Shown piece by piece: positions 16,538-25,986 of a stretch of DNA of 64,000 nt. The position numbers were made by a program, and so were the translations under genes. The notes beneath the pieces were generated by a model. The model was not told where the DNA came from. It saw only the letters and a list, made by a program, of their open reading frames with translations, and made no database searches. Source of the DNA: Porphyromonas sp. COT-290 OH3588 (GTDB lineage: Bacteria; Bacteroidota; Bacteroidia; Bacteroidales; Porphyromonadaceae). The DNA is taken from the NCBI RefSeq assembly GCF_000769075.1, contig NZ_JRFC01000014.1, forward strand, positions 64,023-128,022, written 5' to 3'. Within the stretch, counting starts at the first letter, position 1; each line of letters opens with the position of its first letter.

Positions 16538-18847
16538 CTAGAAGGGATAACCAATGGCAAAGTGTACTGCCGTCAGATCTCGGATAGGCGTACGCCCCAC
16601 AACCCACCTGAGCCCCCGATCGGCCTGTGGGTCATAGAGCTTAAAGCCCATATCCAGCCTGAGTAAAAAGAAGTCGAAATCCCATCGTAGCCCCAGCCCA
16701 GAGGAGAGAGCAATCTGCTCGTAGAAACGATCTAGACGGAACTCCCCTGCAGGTTGCCCCTCATAGGGATAAATCGTCCAGATATTACCCGCATCAACGA
16801 AGAGCGCCAGCTCCCATGCTGGAGCAATGCGTGTACGTAGCTCTGTGCTTAGATCTAGCTTAATGTCGCCGACCTGATGGAAGATCGAAGTCCCAGCACT
16901 CTTGGGCATAGCCCCCGGTCCTAGACTACGTACTCCCCAGCCTCTAAGGCTATTAGCCCCCCCCGAGAAGTAACGCAAGTCCACTGGCAAGATACGGCTA
17001 TTGCCATACGGGTAAACCATGGCTAGGGCAGCATGGTAGGCCAGTGCGTTCTTCCCTCTAAGGCGAAACAGACCACTATAGTCTAGCTCTGCTTTGACGA
17101 ACTGTGCAAAGTTGATATTCATGAGCGAGTAAGCCCCATAGCTATCCTTACGGCTACGAAGCAGCGCAGACATACCATAGAGGGCATTGCCAGCGGACTG
17201 AGCATAAAGACGAACATTGTGCAGCCAACGAGATGAAGTATATCGGTAGTCATTGGCAGAAGAATAGGTCATTTGTATCGAGGAGCTCACGACAAACTGA
17301 TCTCGGTAGTTGAGCAAACGAGTAATCATGGGCAGAGAGCCGATAAACTCCTTGTTGATGTACCCAAAGCGCATATAGTCCACCTCGACGAGCTTGAGCG
17401 CATACCTAAAGCCGGGCGAAGCGAAGTGACGCCATGAGTATCCCCAAGAGGCAGACAAGAGATCTCGTGTAAACTCGGGGCGACGCTGATGATCGTAGCT
17501 TAGGCTAAAGTCTGTGCTGGCCTTGAGTGGGCGCTGCTTGGCGCTATGCCCAAAGGAGATGAATGGACGAGGAAAGCTCAGTGAGGCCTCTAGCCCATAG
17601 TTGAGGTGGTCGCTGGCCGCATGGCTAAGGTTCTCATACCCCACACGACCCAGTAGCTTAAACTCCTCTGCCCCTCCCAAGAGATTGTTGTGTCCAAAGG
17701 CAATAGAGGCATTAGCGCCTAGATTGCCCGAGGAGTGGGTCCCGACCAAGTCTACGGCAAACTCCTTGCTGCGCTCGGCGGTGGTGACAATGTCGCAGTC
17801 GAGCGTAGGGACAGAGGCTAGAGTATCTCGCCTATATTGTATATTGATGCTACCCACTGCTGCGAGGTCTGCTAGAGCACTATAAGTACGCCTATCGGCC
17901 TCCTGCGTGTAGAGCGAGTCTGGACGAATCCAAATACGACGAGCCAACACTCTGGGGCGGATATGGTGAGAGCGAGCCGAGAGTAAATCGATCCCGCCAA
18001 GACGTGTAGAGTCTATGCGCTGGTCTGTGGCTCCATCACCAGCGTGCAGAAGACGCACCCGACCAATGCGGTAGGGCTGATGCTGCCCATCAATGCTCGT
18101 ACGTAGCCAAGCAGATTGATGTCCGGCAAGTGTATCTACATCAAAGTGAATATACTCCTCTCTGAAGCTCCAATAGCCTCGGTTGCGCAAGATCTGCGTC
18201 AGTCGCCGACGCTCCAGCTGCATCTTCTCTGGTGCAAGTGGCGAGCCAACTGTGAGCCACGGTGTATATCGCTCACTAGGGAAACGGTACTTGAGGGCAA
18301 GCGTATCGACAGGGGTAAGCAAGGGCAATAGTGTGCTATCGGCCACGTGCATATCGGCCTGCTCTATTTGGTATAGAGCCCCGGGGTGGAGCTGATAGGT
18401 TAGCCGCACCTTCTTGGGGGCAATAGTATCGAGTCTATAAGTTACCTCCGCATGTAGAAACCCTCTATTGTAGAGTGCCGCCGAGAGGCTAGAGCGTCCA
18501 TAATCGGCTTCTTGACGGTTGAAGATAACGGGCGGATCTCCCCAGCGTCTGAGGCGACGGTTGAGCCAACTATTGCTCTTGATATTATTGAGATTGTAGA
18601 TACCAAGCGACCAGTTGAATAGCCCAAAGAGGCGATGATTGGGGCGCTGGCTAACGTAGTTGAGCAGGTCGCTCACTGGCGGCACCTCACTAGGCAGACT
18701 ATCCTGCTCTATATGCACAGCAGAGAGCAGCATAGAGCCGTCCTCGACATAGCGTGTAGAGGCACAACCCCAGACCATAGACACAAGTAGCAGAGCTCCG
18801 AGGCATCTCCCCAAGTGAGATTGCATAGATTGGCTCCTAGTCATCAT
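16538..18847 (-). CDS. tamL: TamL-type Omp85 outer-membrane lipoprotein (BamA/TamA family)
   Basis: The 769-residue protein begins with a lipoprotein signal (LLLVSMVWGC, then ASTRYVEDGSMLL), as expected for the TamL variant of TamA found in Bacteroidetes. POTRA-like regions span about 35-370 (SAALYNRGFLHAEVTYRLD, TQILRNRGYWSFREEYIHFDVD). The barrel follows, with LPVDLRYFSGGANSLRGWGVRSLGPG, the Omp85 hallmark, and ends HFAIGYPF. It should assemble outer-membrane proteins together with an inner-membrane TamB partner, which is not in this window. It sits 13 bp downstream of the ABC-F gene, so the two are probably co-transcribed. The N-terminus could also begin at Met8 (18826). A paralogue ends at the left edge of the window. 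Confidence 0.88.
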   Translation of the reverse strand: MMTRSQSMQSHLGRCLGALLLVSMVWGCASTRYVEDGSMLLSAVHIEQDSLPSEVPPVSDLLNYVSQRPNHRLFGLFNWSLGIYNLNNIKSNSWLNRRLRRWGDPPVIFNRQEADYGRSSLSAALYNRGFLHAEVTYRLDTIAPKKVRLTYQLHPGALYQIEQADMHVADSTLLPLLTPVDTLALKYRFPSERYTPWLTVGSPLAPEKMQLERRRLTQILRNRGYWSFREEYIHFDVDTLAGHQSAWLRTSIDGQHQPYRIGRVRLLHAGDGATDQRIDSTRLGGIDLLSARSHHIRPRVLARRIWIRPDSLYTQEADRRTYSALADLAAVGSINIQYRRDTLASVPTLDCDIVTTAERSKEFAVDLVGTHSSGNLGANASIAFGHNNLLGGAEEFKLLGRVGYENLSHAASDHLNYGLEASLSFPRPFISFGHSAKQRPLKASTDFSLSYDHQRRPEFTRDLLSASWGYSWRHFASPGFRYALKLVEVDYMRFGYINKEFIGSLPMITRLLNYRDQFVVSSSIQMTYSSANDYRYTSSRWLHNVRLYAQSAGNALYGMSALLRSRKDSYGAYSLMNINFAQFVKAELDYSGLFRLRGKNALAYHAALAMVYPYGNSRILPVDLRYFSGGANSLRGWGVRSLGPGAMPKSAGTSIFHQVGDIKLDLSTELRTRIAPAWELALFVDAGNIWTIYPYEGQPAGEFRLDRFYEQIALSSGLGLRWDFDFFLLRLDMGFKLYDPQADRGLRWVVGRTPIRDLTAVHFAIGYPF

Positions 18848-18860
18848 CTTATGGGTTTTT

Positions 18861-20744
18861 TTAAGATATTTTCTCCTCTAGCTCGAGCTGACGCAGTGCC
18901 AGTAGATCCATCTCATCAATCAGCCCTCCTATTCTATTGGCTGCTTGTACCAGCTCGTCCGAAGTCATAGTCCCTAAGCTCATCGCCTCCTCTAGGGCCT
19001 TTTTCTCGGCCTCGAGCTCTGGCATTCGCACCTCGATACTCTCTAGCTCTCGCTTCTCTGCATAGGTTAGCTTGGCTGTGCGTGGTCTATCTTGTCGGCC
19101 CGATTGGCTTGGCGCCTCTTTGCGCTCTGCACGTGCCTCCGAGCACTGTCGCTCTCGTTCTTCGTTCTCCTTATAGGCTCGGTAGAGGCTATAGTTGCCG
19201 GGGAAATCGCGTACCCAACCATCTCCCTCGAAGCAAAGCAGATGCTCTACGACCTTGTCCATAAAGAATCTGTCGTGCGAAACGATCAGGACACAACCAG
19301 CAAAAGATACCAGATACTCCTCTAGTACTTGTAGGGTAAGAATATCTAGGTCATTGGTCGGCTCGTCGAGAATGAGGAAGTTGGGGTTAGTCACAAGCAC
19401 CGTACACAGGTAGAGCCTGCGCAGCTCTCCTCCACTGAGCTTGCTTATCTGAGTGTATTGTCGCTCGGGCGGGAAGAGAAACTGAGTGAGGATCTGGCTT
19501 GCCGAGAGCTTCTGCCCAGCCTCTGAGCCCGCAAGAGTAAAGACCTCTGCAATGTCCTTGACTACATCGATGACCCTGCTCTCAGGATCGAAACTAGGCG
19601 CCTGCTGGCTGTAGTAACCAAAACGTACAGTCTGCCCTATATCGAAGTGACCGGCATCGGTAGGTTCCTGCCCCAGTAGCATACGCAGGAAGGTGGTCTT
19701 ACCCACCCCATTCTCCCCAACGATACCTATTTTGTCGTGTCGGCTGAAGATGTACTCGAAGTCCCGAAGAATGACCTTGTCGCCATAAGCCTTGCAGACA
19801 CCGTGGGCCTCGAATATCTTTTTGCCGATATAGCCAGCCTCTGTACCGGCTAGGCTGATAGCCTCGCCCCGACGTGCAGGCCTTATCTTCTTCTCTAGCT
19901 CATGGAAGGCCTCTATACGGTAGCGTGCCTTACCACCTCGCGCCTGAGGCTGGCGGCGCATCCAGTCTAGCTCTCGCCTATACAGATTGCGTGCTCTGTC
20001 TACATTAGCGGCCTGCGTCTGTAGGCGCTCCTCTCGTTTGTCTAGATAATAGTCGTATCCACCCTTGTAGCGATAGATCTGCCCGAGATCGATCTCTAGT
20101 ATCTCGTTGCAGACTCTATCGAGGAAGTACCGATCGTGCGTGATGAGTACGAGGCTCATAGTGCTACGTGAGAGGTAGTCCTCTAGCCACTCGATGGTCT
20201 GGAGATCGAGATGGTTGGTAGGCTCGTCGAGGAAGAGCAGGTCAGGGTCACTGATTAGGGTAGCCGCTAGGGCGATACGCTTGGCCTCACCGCCAGAGCA
20301 GTTGGCCACCTGTCTATGCTGATCTCGAATGCCGAGCGCCCCTAAGATCTCTTTGGCCCTCTGCTCATAGTGCCAAGCACCACTAGCCTCCATCTGTGGG
20401 AGTAGGCGCTCCATCTGCCCGGTATCCTCAGTCTGCACGGCATACTGCCACTGTAGGGTCAGCTGAGCCACTGGATCAAAGCGGCTAAAGCATGCCTCTA
20501 GGATCGTCCCCCCAGTCGGCAGGTCTGGTAGCTGAGGCAGATATGCCCAGCGAACACCATCTTCGTAGGTGATAAGCCCCTCATCGTAGGGCTCCACGCC
20601 CACTAATATATTCATTAGAGTAGTCTTACCACTCCCATTGGGAGCTATAAGCCCTACCTTCTGCCCACGCTCAAGGGAGAATGAAAGTTGCTGAAACAGA
20701 ACCCGATCTCCGAAACTCTTGCTCAATGATTCGACCTGTAGCAT
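18861..20744 (-). CDS. uup: ABC-F family ATPase (Uup-like)
   Basis: This 627-residue soluble protein has two ABC cassettes in one chain. The first has Walker A APNGSGKTT, signature CSGGEAKRI and Walker B LLFLDEPTNHLD. The second has GENGVGKTT, LSGGELRRL and FLILDEPTNDLD. A linker between the domains is present (YLDKREERLQTQAANVDRARN ... RRQPQARGGKARYRI). The C-terminus is a two-helix coiled coil (YAEKRELESIEVRMPELEAEKKAL), which is characteristic of the Uup branch. ABC-F proteins act on ribosomes or, for Uup, on ribosomes and branched DNA. There are no membrane segments, so it is not a transporter. tamL follows 13 bp downstream. Confidence 0.93.
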   Translation of the reverse strand: MLQVESLSKSFGDRVLFQQLSFSLERGQKVGLIAPNGSGKTTLMNILVGVEPYDEGLITYEDGVRWAYLPQLPDLPTGGTILEACFSRFDPVAQLTLQWQYAVQTEDTGQMERLLPQMEASGAWHYEQRAKEILGALGIRDQHRQVANCSGGEAKRIALAATLISDPDLLFLDEPTNHLDLQTIEWLEDYLSRSTMSLVLITHDRYFLDRVCNEILEIDLGQIYRYKGGYDYYLDKREERLQTQAANVDRARNLYRRELDWMRRQPQARGGKARYRIEAFHELEKKIRPARRGEAISLAGTEAGYIGKKIFEAHGVCKAYGDKVILRDFEYIFSRHDKIGIVGENGVGKTTFLRMLLGQEPTDAGHFDIGQTVRFGYYSQQAPSFDPESRVIDVVKDIAEVFTLAGSEAGQKLSASQILTQFLFPPERQYTQISKLSGGELRRLYLCTVLVTNPNFLILDEPTNDLDILTLQVLEEYLVSFAGCVLIVSHDRFFMDKVVEHLLCFEGDGWVRDFPGNYSLYRAYKENEERERQCSEARAERKEAPSQSGRQDRPRTAKLTYAEKRELESIEVRMPELEAEKKALEEAMSLGTMTSDELVQAANRIGGLIDEMDLLALRQLELEEKIS

Positions 20745-20836
20745 ATAGTTTAGTCAGTCTTATACCTTATCTAGATGAAGCCCTCGAGGGCTAAGAAAAA
20801 GAAAAGAGTCCAAGACTACGTCCCGAACTCTCTCTG

Positions 20837-20910
20837 TGACTCCGACAGGATTCAAACCTGTAACCTTCTGATCCGTAGTCAGATGCTCTATTCAGTTGAG
20901 CTACGGAGCC
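20837..20910 (-). tRNA. tRNA-Arg (anticodon ACG)
   Basis: On the minus strand the molecule starts GGCTCCG and ends CGGAGTC plus discriminator A, forming a 7-bp acceptor stem with one G-U pair. The D arm is GCTCAACTGAATAGAGC. The anticodon stem TCTGA/TCAGA encloses CTACGGA, giving anticodon ACG. The T arm is ACAGG TTTGAAT CCTGT. CCA is not encoded. Confidence 0.95.
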
Positions 20911-20935
20911 AAGCCTCATAAGCCTTTTGTTTGCG

Positions 20936-20965
20936 CAAATGTAAGGCTTTTTTGTCAATATGCAA
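20936..20965 (-). promoter_or_regulatory. Promoter of tRNA-Arg
   Basis: On the minus strand a -7 element TACATTTG (20936-20943) is preceded by TTG (20963-20965) with a 19-nt spacer. This is the Bacteroidetes arrangement. The predicted start site is about 20 nt upstream of the mature tRNA. Confidence 0.6.
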
Positions 20966-20973
20966 GTTTATCT

Positions 20974-21357
20974 CTACTCGACCACTCCCTTGACACGCAG
21001 CGTGAAGGAACCATCTCGACCATTGCTATAGACTGCAATAGTCTTAACGAACTGGCCGGGGCGACCTGCTGGGTTAAACGTTACGACTATTTTACCCTCC
21101 TTACCCGGAGCGATAGGCTCTGTATTGTACTCTGGAGTTGTACATCCGCAAGCTGCCACGACACGCGTCAAGACGAGCGGAGCCGTACCAGTATTCTTAA
21201 TCACGAATGTATGAGATACCTTGCCATTGGCTTCTTTGATTACACCGAAGTCATAGTCAGTCTGCTCTGCCGAAATAACAGCCCCCTTAGGAGCTTGAGC
21301 TACAGCCACTCCAAGAAAAACAAGAAGGAAGCCGAATACATACAAGAGTTTCTTCAT
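20974..21357 (-). CDS. DUF1573 secreted protein
   Basis: The 127-residue protein has a clean signal peptide (LLVFLGVAVAQA) and one immunoglobulin-like domain with the DUF1573 signatures YDFGVIKEANGKVSHTFVIKNTG, VVAACGCTTPEY and PGKEGKIVVTFNP. DUF1573 proteins are common in Bacteroidetes as single-domain exported proteins of unknown function related to the ASH/MSP fold. The paired Cys (ACGC) are invariant in the family. It has its own promoter 60 bp upstream and stands alone. RPT copy R2 lies further upstream and points toward it. Confidence 0.92.
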   Translation of the reverse strand: MKKLLYVFGFLLVFLGVAVAQAPKGAVISAEQTDYDFGVIKEANGKVSHTFVIKNTGTAPLVLTRVVAACGCTTPEYNTEPIAPGKEGKIVVTFNPAGRPGQFVKTIAVYSNGRDGSFTLRVKGVVE

Positions 21358-21417
21358 CTCGCTAATTCTGATTTTTGTGATGCCCTAGAGCAACACTTAT
21401 TTAACAACTTTTCACGA

Positions 21418-21449
21418 CAAAGATATAACAACAAAGGACACAATCCAAA
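21418..21449 (-). promoter_or_regulatory. Promoter of the DUF1573 gene
   Basis: On the minus strand TTTG at 21446-21449 and TATCTTTG at 21418-21425 are separated by 20 nt. This is a textbook Bacteroidetes housekeeping promoter. The leader to the ATG is about 55 nt. Confidence 0.75.
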
Positions 21450-21764
21450 TACCACACCTCGATTAAGCCTATACCGAGATCTTACCAGAGATGCCAGCAA
21501 GGTCTTTTATATACCTATACATAGCCATATCTATCAACACTCCGTTACATTACTTTGGATATATATACACCTGCACTCTAAGATTATTCAATGCCCAAGC
21601 AATATCACATTAACAATTTAGAAAACAACAAGATAAACAACCTAAAACAAAAACTCTATCACACCTTAATCGCCACCATCAAAATTGTTAAAAACAATCA
21701 AAACACAATCTAGAATAAACACCTCTATATCCATCGCATAGACCTTTTTGCTTCAGACGGCAAA
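21450..21764. other. AT-rich intergenic DNA between RPT copy R2 and the DUF1573 promoter
   Basis: Short frames here have poor codon patterns and no homology I recognise. One 241-codon frame on the plus strand ends at 21621 but runs antisense through both the tRNA and DUF1573, so I reject it. I see no RNA gene. Confidence 0.6.
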
Positions 21765-22087
21765 ATTTATATTTTAGACCAGTTTCTAAGATATTACTGG
21801 GACAATTTCTGGTGTGAGGTCGCCATTAGGCAAGGCCCGTATTGCCCCCTAGCAGGCTCAGGATCGAGCTTAACCACGTTTTGGAGCTACATACCAGAGC
21901 ACCAAAAACAGCAGCCTAAAAGGCACGCATCACAACAAGTCCAAAATCAAGCAGATAAAACCCCAAAATCAAGGCGAAGCACACATTTGCAGCACACTAC
22001 TTGGATTTTCTTCCCATCAATCTATACAAATTGATGGATACATCTCGACAAATGAGCCCTACAATCCTCCGCAATCAGTCCTTCAAT
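21765..22087 (-). repeat. RPT element copy R2 (upstream of DUF1573)
   Basis: On the minus strand units start at 22087 (ATTGAAGGACTG), 22065 (ATTGTAGGGCTC), 22043 (ATGTATCCATCAAT, inverted polarity) and 22021 (ATTGATGGGAAGAAAA), each 22 bp apart. Later boxes are CTTTTAGGC at 21922 (+99), TAGGGGGCAATAC near 21843 (+178) and AAATATAAAT from 21774 (+247). This copy has the weakest unit 2/3 dyad. Confidence 0.85.
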
Positions 22088-22594
22088 CTTCTTCGGAGTA
22101 CTCCGCGATCCAAACCAACCGCCCCTCCTAGCCTCCTAGATTTACCCACAGAGCACTCACACTTATTAACAAAAATACATCACTATCGCCCTCAAACATC
22201 AGCCCAATTCTACAGTAAAACATCACCCTAAGCGGCCTCTCGAAGCTATCCTTTGCGACACTTGCCCCCTCAATGTATGCAACTACCTAGCCCAAATCCA
22301 ATAGGCTCTACTAGGGACGATAGGGCGTGAAGGCCACAAGGAGACTATGCGACTTAAAGAGATAGCCCCACACGGGTCTCATCAGTGCCTGAGGTGCACA
22401 TCACAGACAGTCCTCTAGGCACACCCTTAACGCCTTGAGCTTAGCCAGTTATGACAGCCCTAGAGGGACCTGATAAGCGAAATACACCTACTACCGTACC
22501 TTCAACTCTGTATCCCCGTTGTGCAATTATAAAGAAATGACGAACTTTGGGGTTAAATTCTTTTGATTTAACACCTAGACTGAAGAAACTCAAG
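22088..22594. other. Intergenic DNA upstream of the LysM protein gene
   Basis: No gene, tRNA or strong hairpin is visible. A frame beginning with TTG at 22547 is the upstream extension of the LysM gene, but the ATG at 22595 gives the better N-terminus. The promoter of the LysM-moxR-bat genes probably lies here, but I cannot place it with confidence. Confidence 0.5.
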
Positions 22595-24022
22595 ATGCTG
22601 CTAGACGAGTTGTGGATAGATCGATTGGCTAAGGACGCCGACATAGAGCCTGAGACAAGCGCTAGGCTCTGGCAGGCTTTTGGGTCCCAACTCGAGAGCC
22701 GTTTGGCTATGGGTATGGAGATCTATATCCGAGAGGCGGGCTACTGGTCTACACACACAGATGGTGAATACTTAGCTATCTTGCCCAATCTAGAGCGCTA
22801 CCTCATTCCCCCGATCATACGCCTTGCGATCTCCTACACCCCCGCCCCCAATAGAGCATACATGGAGCTAGGGGATTTATGCGAGGCCTTGGTACAGGCC
22901 ACAGAGGTTCGCCCAGAGGCCGTAGCCAGATGGCTGGCCGCTATCGAGCCACGTTTGGCCAAGGGGTTATCTTCTGGGCGCCAAACAGCATGGGCAGGTT
23001 TAGGAGTGTTTACCCCGATCATAGAGGCCGAGAGCCTTAGGGGCTTCTCATTCGCTCCAGAGGCAACACTATCCGAGGTGCTCAATAGGCCTTTTGGCAT
23101 GTTTAGCCCAGTGGCGGTCGTTGCTCCTGAGGCGGCCGAGGGGCTAGAGGAGCGGGAGGTCGAGAGCCTAGAGCAGTGCCTTGCCACTGCAGCCATTGAG
23201 GTGCTCAAACCTCTCTGCGACGAAGACCTACAACCAGAGGCAGCACTAAGGGCAGAGCCTGAGGTGTGTGTGGTAGAGCCTCTACCTATAGCCCACACCC
23301 CAAACGAACCAGTAGAGTCCGATCAAGCAAACGAAGCTCCTCAGATTGAGCCAGCAGACTCGCAGATAGACTTATTAGCCCAGCAGGAGGTAAACCCACA
23401 GCATCAAGCAACCCCTCCCGAGAGACCGCAAGCTAAGAGCTCACCTGTTGCATCTACGCAAAAAGGCCAGAGAGGGCGGTGGGTCGGGCTACTCATACTG
23501 CTACTTATCCTCCTTGTCGGTATTTGGGCTCTGTGGCAGTACCTAGAGCGCAGACCTATGACCACGGTACAGCCCCAGCACAGACCTCCTGTGCACTCCG
23601 AGCGTGTCGCCCCCACTCCTGCCCCAGCAGACACTGCTACCACTGGTACAGACAGTGCGCATATCGCCTCCCCTATGAGAGCAGAAGAGACCACACAGCC
23701 CCGCCCTTTAGCCGCCCCCAAACCAGCGATTGCACCCGCAGCCTCCGATGCCCCCAATAGAGGAATAGAGGCAGAGGAAATCGTCATCAAGCCAGGAGAT
23801 AGCCTTGTGCAGATCTCCCTGCGCAAGTATGGGCACAAAGCCTTCTGGGTGTACATATACGAGGAGAATCGAGATCGGATCAAAAATCCCGACAATATCC
23901 CTCTAGGCACACGGCTTAGCCTGCCAGCTGCCCGCAAGTATGGCATCGACTCGTCCAATACTAATTCGGTAGATCGTGCGTTAAGTCTACAACGGGCTTT
24001 ACTTAGGAATAGAAAAAAATAA
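22595..24022 (+). CDS. Membrane-anchored LysM protein with HU-like N-terminal region
   Basis: From the ATG at 22595 the protein has 475 residues. The N-terminal 170 residues resemble two diverged HU-like modules (LAKDADIEPETSARLWQAF ... MGMEIYIREAGYW, then LCEALVQATEVRPEAVARWLAAIEPRL). A long acidic, Pro/Gln-rich linker follows, then one transmembrane helix at about 295-318 (VGLLILLLILLVGIWALW), another disordered linker and a LysM domain at about 395-445 (IKPGDSLVQISLRKYGH ... IPLGTRLSLP). The topology suggests a cytoplasmic HU-like part and a periplasmic peptidoglycan-binding part. It lies 39 bp upstream of moxR and may belong to the moxR-bat operon. The HU relation is inferred from pattern. 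Confidence 0.75.
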   Translation: MLLDELWIDRLAKDADIEPETSARLWQAFGSQLESRLAMGMEIYIREAGYWSTHTDGEYLAILPNLERYLIPPIIRLAISYTPAPNRAYMELGDLCEALVQATEVRPEAVARWLAAIEPRLAKGLSSGRQTAWAGLGVFTPIIEAESLRGFSFAPEATLSEVLNRPFGMFSPVAVVAPEAAEGLEEREVESLEQCLATAAIEVLKPLCDEDLQPEAALRAEPEVCVVEPLPIAHTPNEPVESDQANEAPQIEPADSQIDLLAQQEVNPQHQATPPERPQAKSSPVASTQKGQRGRWVGLLILLLILLVGIWALWQYLERRPMTTVQPQHRPPVHSERVAPTPAPADTATTGTDSAHIASPMRAEETTQPRPLAAPKPAIAPAASDAPNRGIEAEEIVIKPGDSLVQISLRKYGHKAFWVYIYEENRDRIKNPDNIPLGTRLSLPAARKYGIDSSNTNSVDRALSLQRALLRNRKK

Positions 24023-24061
24023 ACGAAATAGTCATCACAATATAAATGCTCAAAAGACAGC

Positions 24062-25054
24062 ATGGAATCAATAGATATTAGAAGCCTCACTGAGCTGATA
24101 GAGAAAAAAAGCTACGTTGTCGATCAGCTACGTAGAGGTATGCAAGAAGCAATCGTCGGTCAGACACATCTGATCGACTCCCTGCTCATCGGGCTACTCG
24201 CAGACGGACATATTCTGCTCGAGGGCTTGCCCGGTCTAGCCAAAACCCTCGCGATCAAGACACTGGCACAGCTAGTACACGCAGACTACAAGCGTATCCA
24301 GTTTACCCCAGATCTACTGCCTGCCGACGTGATCGGTACGCTGATGTACTCGCAGAAGCACGAAGAGTTTCAGGTCAAGCAGGGGCCCATCTTCTCCAAC
24401 TTCATCTTAGCGGACGAAATCAACCGAGCCCCAGCCAAGGTACAAAGTGCCCTCTTGGAAGCGATGCAGGAGCGACAGGTAACCATCGGTGAGAAAACCT
24501 TCAAGCTCCCTAACCCATTCCTCGTAATGGCCACGCAGAACCCAATCGAGCAGGAAGGGACGTATCCCCTACCCGAGGCTCAAGTAGACCGCTTCATGCT
24601 CAAGGTCAAGATCGACTACCCCAAGCGAGAGGAAGAGGCTCAGATTATCCGAGATCATATCCGCACAGCGAGCTATACCGCCAAGCCTATCCTACAGATC
24701 GAGGATCTACTTGAGGCACGACAGACCGTGCGCCAAGTGTATCTAGACGAGAAGATCGAGCGCTACATCGTAGACATCGTCTTCGCCACACGAGATCCAG
24801 AGGCTGCCGGCCTTGGCGAATACAAAAACTTCATTAGCTTCGGCGCTTCGCCCCGTGCCTCTATCGCACTGGCGGTGGCAGCACGAGCACACGCCTTCAT
24901 CAAGCGCAGAGGCTATGTAATCCCCGAGGATATACGTGCTGTTTGCTATGATGTGCTGCGCCACCGCATTGGGCTAAGCTATGAGGCCGAAGCCAACGAC
25001 ATCGTAGCCGATGATGTGATCAAGGAGATCCTCAACAAGGTAGAGGTGCCATAG
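24062..25054 (+). CDS. MoxR-type AAA+ ATPase
   Basis: The 330-residue protein has the MoxR hallmarks: Walker A GLPGLAKT (55-62), IQFTPDLLPADVIG, Walker B FILADEINRAPAKVQSALLEAMQE, sensor 1 VMATQNPIEQEGTYPLPEAQVDRF and a C-terminal lid. MoxR ATPases work as chaperones for proteins with von Willebrand factor A (VWA) domains. The genes that follow (a DUF58 protein and the VWA proteins BatA and BatB) fit this exactly. It is a cytoplasmic hexameric ATPase by family. The DUF58 gene follows after 19 bp. Confidence 0.95.
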   Translation: MESIDIRSLTELIEKKSYVVDQLRRGMQEAIVGQTHLIDSLLIGLLADGHILLEGLPGLAKTLAIKTLAQLVHADYKRIQFTPDLLPADVIGTLMYSQKHEEFQVKQGPIFSNFILADEINRAPAKVQSALLEAMQERQVTIGEKTFKLPNPFLVMATQNPIEQEGTYPLPEAQVDRFMLKVKIDYPKREEEAQIIRDHIRTASYTAKPILQIEDLLEARQTVRQVYLDEKIERYIVDIVFATRDPEAAGLGEYKNFISFGASPRASIALAVAARAHAFIKRRGYVIPEDIRAVCYDVLRHRIGLSYEAEANDIVADDVIKEILNKVEVP

Positions 25055-25073
25055 AGCGAGGGCGACAGAACCG

Positions 25074-25964
25074 ATGAAAAAGGATAGAACGGCACAGAGT
25101 ACAGACCTGCTCGGCAGGGTACGGCGCATCGAGATCAAGGCCAAGGGCCTATCGGAGCAAGTTTTTGCGGGGCAATACCACTCGGCTTTTAGGGGTCGGG
25201 GTATGGCCTTCAGCGAGGTGCGTGGCTACCAAGTCGGAGATGATGTACGAGATATCGACTGGAACGTAACGGCTCGCTACGCCAACCCCTACGTCAAAGT
25301 ATTTGAGGAGGAGCGCGAGCTAACGGTTATGTTGCTCATTGATCTAACGGGCAGTAGCCTCTTTGGGGCTAAAGCCGAGAGCAAGCGTGAGCTGATGACT
25401 GAGGTTGCAGCGACATTGGCTTTCTCAGCGATGCAAAACAATGACAAGATCGGGGCTATCTTTTTCACAGATCAGATTGAGTTATTTATCCCTCCTCGCT
25501 CGGGTCGCAAACATATCTTATACATCATTCGAGAGCTACTTGGCTTCCAGCCGCAGAGCAGAGGGACAGACCTCAATGTACCACTGGGCTACCTGATGCG
25601 TACAATCAAGAAACGCTGTACGGCCTTCTTGATCTCAGACTTCATACAGACGGGTGAGAGCTACCAAACTTCTCTCAGTCTAGCTAGCCGCAAGCACGAC
25701 CTCGTAGCTCTACGTGCCTTCGATCCCACAGCTGCTACCCTGCCCGATCTAGGACTGGTCTACCTCATAGATGCCGAGAGTGGGCAGAAGCGCTGGGTGG
25801 ACACCTCGTCCAAGAAACTAGCCAGAGGCTATGCCGAGAGCTATCTCAGGCATGAGCAGACCTGCCGAGAGCTATGCCTACGCTCTGGTGTAGACCTCGT
25901 GCATCTATCCACGGGAGAGGACTTCACTCCTGAACTAATCAAATTATTTAGACGTAGGTCTTGA
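25074..25964 (+). CDS. DUF58 protein with VWA-like fold
   Basis: The 296-residue protein carries the DUF58 signature GDDVRDIDWNVTARYANPYVKVFEEERE at about 59-86 and then a VWA-like fold beginning VMLLIDLTGSSLFG. There are no membrane helices. DUF58 proteins almost always follow moxR and are presumed MoxR partners in maturation or stress tolerance. It lies 19 bp after moxR and 22 bp before the next gene, inside the bat operon. Confidence 0.93.
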   Translation: MKKDRTAQSTDLLGRVRRIEIKAKGLSEQVFAGQYHSAFRGRGMAFSEVRGYQVGDDVRDIDWNVTARYANPYVKVFEEERELTVMLLIDLTGSSLFGAKAESKRELMTEVAATLAFSAMQNNDKIGAIFFTDQIELFIPPRSGRKHILYIIRELLGFQPQSRGTDLNVPLGYLMRTIKKRCTAFLISDFIQTGESYQTSLSLASRKHDLVALRAFDPTAATLPDLGLVYLIDAESGQKRWVDTSSKKLARGYAESYLRHEQTCRELCLRSGVDLVHLSTGEDFTPELIKLFRRRS

Positions 25965-25986
25965 GGCCTACGACTTAATCATTCCG

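Noticed and set aside
20896-21621. 241-codon plus-strand frame
   Set aside because: It runs antisense through tRNA-Arg and the DUF1573 gene, and its product has no recognisable domain or normal composition.
22001-22231. 76-codon frame over RPT copy R2
   Set aside because: It reads through the repeat units on the strand opposite the element, with poor codon use and no match in the other copies.
23404-24090. 228-codon minus-strand frame opposite the LysM gene
   Set aside because: It is an antisense shadow of the low-complexity linker; the plus-strand gene has clear TM and LysM domains.
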